This document shows positions 11,521-22,905 of a stretch of 64,000 bases of DNA, piece after piece. The translations under genes and the position numbers were made by a program. This DNA comes from Symsagittifera roscoffensis (Eukaryota > Xenacoelomorpha > Acoela > Convolutidae). Within the stretch, counting starts at the first letter, position 1, and each line of letters begins with the position of its first letter. The notes under the pieces were generated by a model, which was not told the origin of the DNA, did not search any database, and worked only from the letters and a program-made list of their open reading frames with translations. Location of the stretch: contig NC_087064.1 in the NCBI RefSeq assembly GCF_963678635.1, positions 80,699,526 to 80,763,525 on the forward strand, read 5' to 3'.

Positions 11521-13555
11521 AAAATTTTCCTAAATTTTTTGATCCATCTAAGATTTGTTTCAAGCGTACGCTTAAACTTATTCCGCCATGTTTGTTCTTT
11601 TTTTTAAAGCATTTTTGTCAATTGAAAAGTACCTATCATACAACTTCAAATATGAAAGCTATGAAACAATGTTTATCATACAGTTTTTCTTATTAAAATT
11701 GTTTTAAATTATATTAATTGATTTGAAACCCAAGCAGTTTAACTTATATGAGAGACTTTTTGGCATCAAACAATTTTTTGTGAACAAAAAAGTGCTTATC
11801 ATACAATTTCATACAATAAGTTTAGCTCCAAAGTGAGTCATAACGTTTATCCTTTAAACAACTGTTTTAATAAAACGACGACTGATATTTTAATGATGAA
11901 TGAACGTTTAATGCCGCTCTTTCTTACCTTTTTGTTTTTGTGGTGACAATTTTTTCGTTGTCTGAAAAACTGATCAATCATTTTTTGGGAACACGTGTAG
12001 GCCATCTTGTGGCGGTCTTGTGTATGACGAGAAATAATGCTGGTTAAACAGTTTTTCACTATAGCTGAAAGCTCAGAAAAATGTAAAATTACCACGTCTG
12101 ATTTTGCAGAAAACTTGTTTACTTTCTTTATATTTTCGAACAGTTTGTTAATACAGCTTAGTCAATTTTTATTGCGTAGCTTGAGAGCAAAAAATAATTA
12201 GATAGGAATATTTGCTTCAGTATGGATGGGTCGAACAATTTTTTAAAACTCATTGGAGTTGGTTGGGGGTAACAGTTTTGTTTTCGGATAAACAGGTCTC
12301 GACCCAAATTTCTCTGCTTTTGTTTCCGCTCGGTGAATGATGTCCAATTGTTTTCATGGCTGTTTTTGAATTTCAAGCTGAAGTTTTTCCAATTTCAAGT
12401 TACAATTTAAAGAAATTTATTCAATTTAATTTTTCAGATTAATTTTGCTTTCTATCTTTTTTTCCCACTGACTATATAGTAGCATATTTTGAGACCTTCC
12501 AAGCATTGAGTTTCAAAGTTTCGTACATTGTTTTTTTTTGGATTTTTTCATCTTTTCTCACGAGATGGTGGCTTTGTGTATCACAAGTGGTGCGAAGCTC
12601 AGCTACGCCTCTATTTTAACTTTGTTGTGGATCGCAAGTATGGCAATACTTTGCTTCGTTTTGTATTAAACAGAAAATTCTATTCTTTCTGTAAAGTTTT
12701 TCAGTTATTATTTAATAAAAAGTCTATTTTATTGAAGTCTCGATTTTTTTGGCATGTTTTGGTGATTTTCAGGTTACTTAAATTTAAAAAAAATGTATCT
12801 GCAAATGAATCTGCTCGGTGATGTTGTGCCAGGAATTGGATGAAAGAAAACGACGATAGAATATTTTTTCCGAAATTTTTTTTTGATTCCATTGGTATTT
12901 TGAAATTTGATGTTTCGATTGGTTATTTGCTGCGTTAATGTTCATTAAATTGCCCTAATTCAATTAAAATAACATCAGAAAACTTTGAAAATTAAATGTT
13001 GCACTGATGATTTTTTGCTAACTGATGGTCGCAAAGCTTCATTTTACTTCTCTTGGTTTTTTTGTTCAATTAGTTTTTTATGCCTTATTTTATTGCCTTC
13101 AATTGCTTTGGAACTGAAAATCATCAGAAAATTTTGAACATTCTTACAGCAAAAAAATAAAAATTTTTACTGATGGTTGTTAATTTAGATCTGTAAATTA
13201 CTAGGGAGAAACCTTTTGGTAAATTTCAATAAATTTTTAGTTAAAAATTGAACTTTTTACTGGTTACTTGCATTTTTTGTGACACTTTTGTAGAATTTTT
13301 TTTGGAATTTTCTTAACAATCTTTACCGGTTTTTAAGATTCTTGACACTTCCCTACACTGCTTTACCCAGCTTTCAAAGTGTTTTCTTCTAGTTCCCTCA
13401 CAGTTTCTTCAAGTAACTATTCACAAAATTTCTCACTATGGTAGTCTCAAAATGCTAGTAATAGAGTTGGCAGATAACTTTTGGACGTGTGAAATGCTAG
13501 TTTCGCAAGTGCAAAATAGTTTGATTAGTGTTTTTTGTCAACCTGGGTATTTTGT
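11521..13555. other. Strongly AT-rich sequence, no gene seen
   Basis: About 2 kb of T-rich DNA with poly-T runs. Open frames are under 100 codons and composition-driven (phenylalanine, lysine, asparagine). No transposon ends were identified. Confidence 0.45.
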
Positions 13556-13965
13556 TTATCGAGGTAAGTTTAGAACGTGCTCCGTGGTATGTTTCGACCG
13601 TGTTTGAGGGGTGTTTTGAATGTGTTCGACCTATGTTTCGACTGTGGTCATCTTATATTTTGACTGTGCTCGATCTGTGTTTCGACTGTGCTTAACTTAT
13701 GTTTCGACTGTGCTCGACCTCTATTTTGACTGTGCTCGACCTATGCTTCGACTGTGCTTAACCTATGTTTCGACTGTGCTCGACCTATATTTCGACTGAG
13801 CTCGACCTATGTTTTGACTTTCTCGACCAAAATTGGGTATTTTTCGACTGTGCTCGACCTATGTTTTGACTTTTCCGGCCGAAAAATGGTATATTTCGAC
13901 TTTGTGCTCGACCTAAAAATGCTTCTCGGCCGCAATATAAGTCGAGCACATCGACCAGGGAAAAC
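13556..13965. repeat. CGACC minisatellite array 4 (22-bp unit)
   Basis: Head-to-tail units, consensus CTCGACCTATGTTTCGACTG, with a 22-bp period. They are best preserved at 13660-13810; later units switch to TTTCTCGACCAAAA variants like array 3. Aligning this unit with that of array 2 gives a shared CGACCYATGTT.CGACT core at the same period. Confidence 0.8.
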
Positions 13966-14084
13966 AAGAGTTTCTTCAGTCTCAATCTGGTTATCAATCA
14001 TTTTGTTCAGCGTACGCTTCAAGCCCGAAACAACGCCATTTAATAATATAAAGGTTGATATGTTCCGTGATTACCTCGAAACTG

Positions 14085-14303
14085 GAGTGCGGTCTGTATT
14101 TAGACAATCGCGTATTCATACTCGTCAGTAAGCAGGTAAAAACCACATTAACCAATCAGAATCGAGATGGGAAAGCAAATTTACGAAATAATTAATTATT
14201 GATTATTCATTTCTTCCTTGTCTTGATTCTGATTCGTTAATACAATATTTGTCTACTTACTGGCGATTGTGAATACGCAGTCGTCTAAATACTGATACGT
14301 AAC
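14085..14303. mobile_element. 219-bp foldback MITE with 11-bp direct repeats
   Basis: Both halves are inverted copies of each other (GTATTTAGAC..TCGCGTATTCA against its complement ending CTAAATACTG), with an AT-rich centre near 14190. It is flanked by perfect 11-bp direct repeats CCTCGAAACTG at 14074-14084 and 14304-14314. A 9-11-bp target duplication with long inverted ends is the pattern of Mutator-like elements. No coding capacity. Confidence 0.65.
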
Positions 14304-14487
14304 CCTCGAAACTGTAGTTCATACACTAGTGGCACTCAACCGTAGGAGACCGGCCTTGGAAACAACCAATGGCTTTGCGCGATACGAAGTTAAGCATTTG
14401 AAAATGGCTATAAGTTTATAAGGAAAGTGGTGAGTTAGAAAGTTCAAGACTAAAAAATCTCGGAAACTTTTTTCAATAAACTTTATT
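14304..14487. other. Short spacer, no gene seen
   Basis: Sequence between two small DNA transposons; it holds only the right 11-bp duplicate and unremarkable AT-rich DNA. Confidence 0.4.
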
Positions 14488-14932
14488 GGTCTCATGCACA
14501 AAACGGCCCAAAATTAAATTCTTTATAAGTTTTAGCTAAAACTAATGCGGAATTTCAATCAACCGTTTCAGCAGAAAAAAATATTAGCCGATCTTATTGA
14601 AAATGTGAATCTTAATCAAATAGTAAAAATAGTTTCATCTTTCTTGTGAAACTAAACCCAAACAAAAACGTTCAGTAAAATGGTTTCAACGCAAAAAAAT
14701 TTCCATTGTTTTGATCATTTCGGCCAATAATTTTATCTGCCCTTAATTTTAATTGAAATGCCGGACCATGTTGTTGGCATTTGATTGGCTAATGAACCAA
14801 ACAGATTTAACCACATATTGATTTAAGATTAAGTTGTAGAAATACTTATTTTGGGCTGTTTGGTGCATAAGACCAGGGGCGGATCTAGGATTTATCTTGA
14901 GGGGGGGGGGGGCAGATTGAGAAAAATTTTGA

Positions 14933-15847
14933 CTAAAACAAAACTTTATTTACAATAAGAAAATAAACAAAATTAAACAAAATTGAGTCTTCGATTTTTA
15001 CGGCAAATCTGTCGATGAGCTTTGCCACTTTGATTTCTACATCTTTGTGGATGTACATCAGCGCCAAGTTTGAAAGTCGGCCCTCCTTCATGTTGGAGCT
15101 GAGGTAACTTTTTAGTAAATTCATGCTCGAAAAGAGCCCTCAGCAGTGCATACAGTCACCATCTCGGAGTACTCCTTCGTATAACTGGACCATATCAACA
15201 AAAATCTTCTTCCTTTGCGTCTTTCTCATTTATCCAACGGGGTAGCAGATTGCACACTTGAACACAAGAAGAAGCTGCTCCAACGAAGCTTTCCTTGAGT
15301 TCCATCAGGACAAAGTCAAGAAAGGGCAGGTAAACGGTCTGTCTGAAGTGATCATAAGCCGATGAGGCAAGAGGAGGTCTGCCTCTTCTGCCCTCTATTT
15401 GAAGCTTTGCTGCGTCAGAATGGACTTTTTCGTAGCGGCCATTGCCTTCAACATCGCGCCATTGTTGGAAGAGGTGACGCAAGTTGTGATGCATTGTGAT
15501 GCATTGACTGAGGCAATTCTAGCGAAGGTCCCTGAAGAGCAATGCTGGTAGCTTTAGTCGCTACCATCAGGTGCTTCATAGACATCGGGAACTCTGCAAT
15601 CAGGGCAATCTATAGAACTAATTGATGAAAGAGATTCATCTTTTCTGGTGACTAAAGGAGCCAATGGCTCTAAGAGCCTCGAAGGTTTAGGTATGGGCGT
15701 CTCAGGGTTGAATGGTTGAGGGTTGTTAGGCTCAGGAGTGGTTGCAGTGGATGAAGGTGGTGACTTCTTGGGTCCAAAAGTGAAGAAAGCCTTGACGGCC
15801 TTGAAGCAAGAAGCCTTGGAGTCCCTGGGAGCAGTCTGCTTTGACAT
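14933..15847 (-). pseudogene. hAT transposase remnant (N-terminus plus C-terminal dimerisation domain)
   Basis: A minus-strand start at 15847 gives a serine/proline-rich N-terminus of 97 codons. A second open stretch (15494-15195) contains YLPFLDFVLMELKESF, a block seen just before the hAT C-terminal region in THAP/ZMYM-associated hAT transposases. After a frameshift, 15124 onward reads RLSNLALMYIHKDVEIKV, the hAT dimerisation motif. The catalytic RNase-H-like core between them is missing, and stops and frameshifts separate the pieces. The element is therefore non-autonomous. Known role of the intact protein: cut-and-paste transposition through the terminal repeats on either side. Confidence 0.85.
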
Positions 15848-15943
15848 CTGGAAGGTTGAAGTAGAAGTCCAGGGTCCAGTCCAGAGTGCAGTGTGAAGTC
15901 CAGTGAAAAAGATTTAAGAATGAGCTAGGTAGTTTTGAGCGGG

Positions 15944-15952
15944 TTATATATA
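15944..15952 (-). promoter_or_regulatory. TATA-like box upstream of the hAT transposase start
   Basis: On the minus strand the run TATATATAA lies about 95 bp upstream of the 15847 ATG, inside the hAT element. Position and sequence fit a TATA box. AT-rich context lowers confidence. Confidence 0.4.
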
Positions 15953-16226
15953 CTGCGAATGAGGCAATTTGACAAGTACCTGTTAGCATGTACCTGCTTC
16001 GAGTAAAAAAAATGACGCATTTTCACACCTTGAGTTTTCACACCTCAAAACTTTCTCTGATATAAAGGCCTAAAACACAGGCGCCGAAGACGCCCTTTGA
16101 AAAAAAAATTGATAAATTGTCCAAAGGGGGGACCCTTTGGTATTTGTTAGGGTCAAATTCCTGAGGAGGGGCCTCTAAGCCACCCCCCCCCCCCGCCCCC
16201 TTCCCAAATCCGCCCCTGCATAAGAC

Positions 16227-16536
16227 ACAATTTTATTTAATGTGTGTGTCATTTCGGAAACTAAGATAACAAAAACTATCTTGGCTGAATTTGAAAGTAT
16301 TACTGCGTTTTGTCCACTTAAAACAATTTTAGCATACAAGGAGAAACAGATCATCGTTAAATGAAAATAAGAGCTCTAGTCTCAGATCTTATGTTCTGGA
16401 TCATAAAGTTTTAGATCAAATATTAGATCAATGATGATGACTTCAAGAACCTCATTAGTTCGTGGTCTAAAAAATAAATCAGTTATTATAATCAGTACAA
16501 TCATTATAATCAATTATAATCAGTATAAAATAGATC
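16227..16536. other. Short AT-rich spacer between MITEs
   Basis: Contains repeated TTATAATCA words (16475-16520) resembling those at 58.2 kb. No gene seen. Confidence 0.4.
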
Positions 16537-16930
16537 GGGTCTTATGCACTAAACGGCCCAAAATGAAGATTTCTACATCTCTTGAACTGAAGTTATTGTG
16601 GTTGTTGAACTTGATTGGCTAACTAGCCAATCAAGTTCCACCGACATTTTCTGCCATTTCAAATGAAATAATTCTGCCATTTCAAGCACAAACAATTATT
16701 AGCCAAAATTTGAGTTTTTGTTATTAAAATTTTTCTTGTCTGGGCAAGGTTTCACAAGTAACTCAAAATTAATTTTATCTTTTCGGTAATTTCGGCTAAT
16801 ATTTTTATCTGCTGGAAAGCTTGATCGGGATGCCTGACCGTCTAACTTGTCTTTGATTGGCTAAAATTACCATAATCTCCAGCTTGCGATGAAGAAAATT
16901 TGATTTTGGGCCGTTTAGTGCATACGACCG
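16537..16930. mobile_element. hAT-like MITE copy B with perfect 8-bp target duplication
   Basis: 394 bp. It starts GGGTCTTATGCACTAAACGG and ends with the inverted counterpart (complement CGGTCGTATGCACTAAACGG), about 33 bp of inverted terminus with few mismatches. It is flanked by AATAGATC at 16529-16536 and 16931-16938. The interior has no coding capacity but contains a short hairpin TTGATTGGCTA..TAGCCAATCAA. Confidence 0.85.
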
Positions 16931-17810
16931 AATAGATCTTACAGCAGACCATCGCCATAAAACTGATTGACAGAGGTGAAAAGAAGACCCTAATAAAGAA
17001 AGTTGTCTCAAGATTCGTCAATGAACCCACCTATCAATCCAATTCAAAGCAGAGCTGTCTAAATTAGCTGCAAAAAAACAGCTTTGCTTTCACAATATCA
17101 CCTTAACGAATGTAAGTGCAGCGAAGCAAGCGTTTGCTATTTGCAAATACCGCGTTCGATGTTATTTGACTTGCTAATTCTTTTGAGTCTACTAAAAGAT
17201 TATTCTGCTGAGAAACCGGTCTCCTCAAATGCCCAGCACGGTGGAATCTTTCATAGGCGAACAAACGATTGGGTAAAGCAAAAGTGAGCCAATCAGATTT
17301 CATTGTTCAAAAATTTGGAACGAAAACGTGAAAATCTGAAAGAAAGTAAATAATTCCAGGGTCTTAACCTTTGTGTTAGCTAAAAACTAAAACGGCAGAA
17401 ACATGCAAAATTTTCACAAAGTCACTGACCGTCGGTGAATTGGAACAAAGTTGACTGCTCCAACAATTTTCAATGTCCATTATGATGATTCGTCAAATCG
17501 GTTTTTGAATAACAAAAACTTAAGTTAATACATTTATAAGATACAGAAAAATGAAACATGCGGATCCAGAATAATTTATAAAAGATGATGAAATTAGCAA
17601 ATGTCTTTCGATTATCAAGTTTTTAGCAAAGAAGCTGATTATTTTAACTCGTTAGTTCAATGATCCAAATTTTGCGGAATTTTCTTATCATAGGTTTACT
17701 ATAAAATACACAGTTATTATATCATTTTGTCAGAATATCTTTTACAAAAGCTGTATACTTAGGGGTTTGCTGCTCTAGGCTCGTTCTTAGAGGTTTGCTT
17801 CTCCAGACTT

Positions 17811-17846
<36 letters not shown>

Positions 17847-17899
17847 AGACACCGCATAGCGGTCCTAAAGTAGCGATTTCAAAGGAGTGACCGAGATTA
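16931..17899. other. Unique-looking spacer; start is duplicated elsewhere
   Basis: 16931-17012 (with CCATAAAACTGATTG) recurs at 21179-21262 next to MITE copy C, so a segment spanning the MITE and its flank was duplicated. The rest has no recognisable gene. Opposing small frames at 17084-17303 overlap antisense and lack motifs. Confidence 0.5.
17813..17843. repeat. (CT)n microsatellite
   Basis: An uninterrupted CT dinucleotide run of about 31 bp. The open frame reading it on the minus strand as Arg-Glu repeats is an artefact. Confidence 0.95.
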
Positions 17900-20430
17900 A
17901 CTATTAACCACAATTTCGAAAAGGTTAAGTTGGCGGCAACTATTGTGTAATGTATTGTGTTACTTGCTCCTTTTTTGCACAGCTCTTACGGCTGTCTCGT
18001 CCGCTCCAAACAATCGCAATCGCAAGAAATTCCAATAATGCAATTAGTAGAAGTCCAAATTCAGAAGACTCTACGCGGCCAGACTAAAATTTATTAATCT
18101 ACTCAAAAAATGGTCCGCGACTTATCAGCACAAAAACATAATAGTAATTTAACTTCTTTAAAAAAATTATTTTGTCTCTCTCCCTTTCTCTGAAGAATCT
18201 CAATTAACTTATCAACCAATGTAATTTCACACAATTTTTCAGTTTGAACTGCTTAAAATAATATCGTCTATAGAAATCACTATTCCTTTTAGGTACTTCA
18301 ACAGATCTCGCTAACTCCACGATTCACTGTTCTCATTTCTGATGAGAACCAACGGTCTACCAAATTCGTATTTTCTCGTCTATAAATGATTGTTCTCTAA
18401 CTAACTGAGAAACAACGGTTCGCTATCACAGCACAATTGTTCTCTACTCTGAGAACCAACTACTCCTTTTGCTGTGTTTGTCTATTTCAGTTCCAGTTAT
18501 AATTCTAGTTATGATGATCCCTACATGACCTGACTTTTACTTTGGTACCTTTTACGCGAGGTCCTAACTGAAAACTTCCCCTGACAAAACTAGGTGTCGA
18601 CAAGTAGGTACAAAAAACACGTCCAGTTTCACCTCCAAACCAAGTTTTTTTTAAGTAAACAATTTTCCAAGGACTTCTCTTAGTTATCCCGTTATTGTTA
18701 TTTTCCAGACCCCCCGGAGGTGCAAAAAAAAATAAATTTTTCATGGGTAGCCAATTCGCTTCAAGCACCCAAAACTTTCCATCAAATTTTGTTCCATGCC
18801 GACTTTCATGAACGTACTTCGCCTATTAGGAGTCAAAATGAACCAAAAAAATACCTCCAGGGGGGTTCAGTAAATATCCCATTCATTCATGTAATTTAGG
18901 AGACCTGATTACCATCCCACGCTCTACTGTCAAATTTTTCAGGGGTTACTTTTTTTTAGTCTTGTTGAAAGTGTATTCATTGCATATTCGCCAAAACACG
19001 CCAAATCTAATGTTTGTCAAGTCGGTTTTAATTATTTCCACTAATTCACAAAATACGAAATAAAATTGATGGTTTTTCAGCTGCTGCTTCAGTTCTCAAC
19101 AGATAAATTGCTTCTCAATTATAAGTAAGGTGATCTTTTCCAGGGATTGGAGTTAGAGATTATGCCTTTTTTCAGTAATATTTCTGAGCGTTTTATACAA
19201 TTTCGGTCCTAAAATTCCAAAGTTCATTTAAGAATTCCATATTTGGGTTCAGATAACTACGAGAGTTCTGTCGATCAACTTTCAGTCATACCAAATCAAA
19301 ATTTCCCAAGTTATCTTATTTTTATAAGGATAAATCCATCCTTATTTTTTTCCGGGAAAAAGCTGTTAACACCAAAGGGAGTTTGTATGTGGAGGGAGTC
19401 TATTGACCAGGAACATTTTTTCGTGGTTCCTAACTAGTTTTTGTGGGCGCCATTAAACCAATATGCCCTTGCGCTTTATTTTTTTTTCGTAAATTGCCTA
19501 ATTGATGTCTGAGGGGTGTTTTTTCTGAGTGCTAATAACTTTCGTTCCAAGTGATGGATTTGACTCACTTGTCACTGCCTAACATACCACAAGAAATTGG
19601 CTCCCTGTTACCACTAAGGGTCAGATAACCTTGCCCTGTGGGAGCGTTTTTTATCCTATTATAATTTTCCGAAAAAATATCGTCAGTTTCAGTCTGGGAT
19701 GCTACCAACTCTATTTCAATTTTCTCTCCTTTTTAGATAACTCTGGTGAGTATTGTTGTCTTTTTGGACACAATGTGAGCCCTGCTAAGTGTCCGGCGGT
19801 TTGGGCGACCCGGTAAAAATGTCCGAAATCCTGTAATTTAATAAAACTGCGTTTTAAAAGCTTTTTATTAGATAATAAAATTTTATTACATAATAAAATT
19901 TACATAAAGAATTTATTACATAATTATTACATAATAAAATTCTTTATAAAAAAGTCTGCGGCGACTTCGCAATTAGTCCATTTCACAAAAGAATCACTAA
20001 TTTATCAGTCTTCTCTCCTAGATTATTGTTCTCCCAAACATTGTTTTATAATTTGGGCTGGGTAAGACATAAACTTTAGTTATTTTTTTTTCAAGTTTTT
20101 TAGATACAAGATTAAATAGAACATTCATGATTGAATTCAATGAAGTTTTCTCTTTGCTTTTGTTCCCTAAGTTTTTTTTCCATTCTCTTCTTCCAAAGCT
20201 TCCTCCTCGGAAGTTTTTCCACATAGAAGTCACTCCATTCTTCAATTTCTCTCAAAGTTTGTCTCCACAGTTTCGTGTGCCCGCCGTCATTGTTGTACTG
20301 GGCGTACAGAACGATAGCCAACCAATGACACTAATTTTCCACCTACTCTTCTCCAGACACGAGCGGCGGCCATTCCGATGGAGATAAACCTCGAATAGAT
20401 GTAACGTCAATATCAGGCAGGGAGGTATCG
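17900..20430 (-). repeat. Diverged minus-strand relative of the 2.2-kb LTR family
   Basis: Patches align in the same order with the minus-strand LTR at 42971-45316: a CAATCGCAA..AATTCCAATAAT patch (18015-18040 vs 43175-43210), TGGTCCGCGA (18112 vs 43303), GTTCTC..GAGAAC hairpins (18330-18455), ATGCCCTTGCGC plus GAGTGCTAATAAC (19462-19540 vs 44604-44680), and AAATTGGCTCCCTGTTACC (19595) against the CAGCTCCCTAGGG patch. It has no coding capacity. The limits are approximate because divergence is high. No target duplication was found. Confidence 0.5.
18894..20430. repeat. Copy 1 of a ~1.6-kb direct duplication
   Basis: From TTTAGGAGACCTGATTACCA to ATATCAGGCAGGGAGGTATC this matches 21264-22905 colinearly. 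It lacks about 85 bp present in copy 2 (22005-22090, the part with GGGAGTGCAGTGCTTTGCAC). Both copies hold an AT-rich AATAAAATTTTATTACATAA palindromic tract (19865-19945 here). Confidence 0.85.
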
Positions 20431-20812
20431 AAATTCGAATCATTCTAGCAATCTCTTTCTGAAGATATTAATAAATTCTGTCTGCAAAAAGTCAGGTAAA
20501 ATTGAAAACAATTCTATAAGTTAAACGAGTTACTGTCTACTTAAGTTACTTATCAGCTTTTATAATTGTATCAAATCAAAGATGAGAAAAGTCGATTGAG
20601 TTTGTGGAACGTGGATGCCTTAAAGAATCAGCCCGATCTGGTACGCTTAATCAAATTCTTCCAGAAAGAAAAGATTTCGAAAATTTGTGTTCTTAATTGA
20701 TATAAATTGAAAATTGTTTGGCTTATTCTGCAAACTTTGTTTCTCAAATTAATGAATCTATAGCGCGGACTTCATTTATTTTTTCGAAGAATTGAAGCAT
20801 CGCAAATTTGAA
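20431..20812. other. Spacer between duplicated blocks, no gene seen
   Basis: AT-rich sequence separating copy 1 of the duplication from MITE copy C. Nothing recognisable. Confidence 0.4.
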
Positions 20813-21178
20813 CTAAACGGCCCAAAATCATGATTTCTACATCTCTTGAATGGAAATTAATGTGGTTAAATTTGATTGGCTATTTAGCCAATCAAGTTCC
20901 ATTGACATTTTCTGCCATTTCAAGCAGATACAACTATTAGCCAAAATGATACAAAAAAATTTGAATTTTTGTTTTTAAGGTTTTTCTTGTCTGGGCAAGG
21001 TTTCACAAGTAACTCAAAATAATTCGATGTTTTCGTAAATTTCGGCTAACATTTTTATCTGCTGGAAAGGTTGATCGGGATGCCCGACCGTCTAACTTGA
21101 ATTTGATCGGCTACAATCACCATAATTTTTAGATGGCGTGTAGAAAATTTGATTTTGCGCCGTTTATTACATAAGACC
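20813..21178. mobile_element. hAT-like MITE copy C (left end truncated)
   Basis: Matches copy B from ACTAAACGGCCCAAAATC through the interior (GATTTCTACATCTCTTGAA, TTGATTGGCTA) to a degraded right end GCCGTTTATTACATAAGACC. The outermost left bases are missing. Its right flank matches that of copy B, so this is a segmental duplicate and not an independent insertion. Confidence 0.75.
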
Positions 21179-21263
21179 CAAAAGATCTTATAGCAGTCCA
21201 TCGCGATAAAACTGATTGGCAGAGGTGAAAAGAAGACCCCAATAAAGAAAATTGTCTCAAGTA

Positions 21264-22905
21264 GTTTAGGAGACCTGATTACCATCCCACGCTCCTATTA
21301 CTGTCAATTTTTTAGGGGTTTCTTTTTTTAGTCTTGTTGAAAATCTATTTATAGCATTTTCGACAAAACACGCCAAATCTAATGTTTGTCAAGTCGGTTT
21401 TATTGGTTCCACTACTTCCAAATTACGATATTAAATTAATATATATTTTCAGCTGCTGCTTCAGTTCTCAATAGATAAATTTCCTCTAAATTATAAGTAA
21501 GATGATCTATTCCAGGGGTTGGAGTTGAGGATTATGCCATTTTCCGGTAGTATTTCTGAGCGTTTTATCCAGTTTTGGTCCTAAACATCCAAAGTTCATT
21601 TGAAGGTCAAATATTTGGGTTTAGAAAACCATGAGAATCCTGTCCACCAAGTTTCATTCATATCACATTAAATTTTCCCAAGTTATTTTATTTCCAAAAT
21701 CCATCCTTATTTTTTTCCGGGAAATTTCTGTTAACATCGAAAGGAGTCGGTGGAGGGGTTCTATTGACCAGGAACAGTTTTTCGTGGTTCGTAACTCGTT
21801 TTTGTGGGCGCCATTAGACCAATATGCCCTTGCGCATTACTTTTTTGTAAACTGCCCAATTGCTGTCTGGGGATGTTTTTTTCTGAGTGCTAATAACTTT
21901 CGTTCCAACCGCTGGATTTGATTCAAATTATAATGCATGTGGTAACTTGTCACTGCCTAACATACCACAAGAAATTGGCTCCCTGTTACCGCCAAGGGTC
22001 GGAAAATCATCCCCGGGAGTGCAGTGCTTTGCACCGAAAACAAAAAATTTCACTTCCGATTTCTTAAAACCATATTCAATTGTTTCGGAAGGCCGATAAC
22101 CTAGCCTTGTGGGAGCGTTTTTATCCAATTATAATTTTCCGAAAAAATATCGTCAGTTTCAGTCTGGGATGCTACCAACTCTATTTCAATTTTATCTCCC
22201 TTTTAGATAACTCTGGTGAGTGTTGTTGTCTTTTTGGACACAATGTGAGCCCTGCTAAGTGTCCGGCGTTTTGGGCGACCCGGTAAAAGTGTCCGAAATC
22301 TTGTATGCTAATGTAGCTGCGTTTTTGTAGCTTTTTATTAGATAATAAAATTTTATTACATAATAAAATTTACATAAAGCATTTATTACATAATTATTAA
22401 ATAATAAAATTCTTAATAAAAAAGTCTGCGGCGACTTCGCAATTAGTCCATTTCACAAAAGAATCACTAATTTAACAGTCTTCTCTCCTGGATTATTATT
22501 CTCCCAAACATTGTTTTAGAATTTGGGCCGGGTAATACATAAACTTTAATTATTTTTTTTATCAAGTTTTTTAGATCCAAGATTACATAGAACATTCATG
22601 ATGGATTTCAATGAACCTTTCTCTTTGCTTTCCTTTCCTGAGTTTTTTTCTATTACTCTTCTTCAAAAGCTTCCTCCTCGGAAGTATTTTCCACATAGAA
22701 GTCACTCCATTCTTCAATTTCTCTCAAAGCTTGTCTCCGCAGTTCCGTGTGCCCGCCGTCATTGATGTTCTGGGCGTACATAACGATAGCCACCCAATGA
22801 CACTAGTTTTCCACCTACTCTTCTCCAGACAAGAGCGACGACTTTTCCCAAGGAGGTAACCTGTGAAGAGATACACTGTGGATATCAGGCAGGGAGGGAT
22901 CGAAA
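21264..22905. repeat. Copy 2 of the ~1.6-kb direct duplication
   Basis: Colinear with 18894-20430 and joined directly to the duplicated MITE flank that ends at 21262. The stretch 20813-22905 thus equals 16.56-17.01 kb plus 18.89-20.43 kb with the part between removed. It is non-coding, related to the LTR family on the minus strand. Confidence 0.8.

Larger units (their letters stand above)
14874..16218. mobile_element. Internally deleted hAT transposon with perfect 8-bp target duplication
   Basis: The left terminus CAGGGGCGGATCTAGGATTT and the right terminus (complement CAGGGGCGGATTTGGG) form the inverted ends. Both are followed inward by long G or C runs (14903-14914, 16184-16198). The element is flanked by perfect CATAAGAC at 14866-14873 and 16219-16226. 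The 1345-bp length is well under an autonomous hAT. Parts of the transposase remain on the minus strand. The ends and 8-bp duplication are diagnostic of hAT. Confidence 0.93.
14488..16226. mobile_element. hAT-like MITE copy A, split by a later hAT insertion
   Basis: Left end GGTCTCATGCACAAAACGGC (14488) and right end ...GGGCTGTTTGGTGCATAAGAC (to 14873) are inverted copies and belong to the same family as the copy at 16537-16930. An internally deleted hAT landed inside the right terminus, so the last bases repeat as CATAAGAC after 16218. Flanks ACTTTATT and ATTTTATT agree at 7 of 8 bases, a probable 8-bp target duplication. Confidence 0.65.

Noticed and set aside
17722-17913. Arg-Glu repeat protein on the minus strand
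   Set aside because: Translation of the CT microsatellite.
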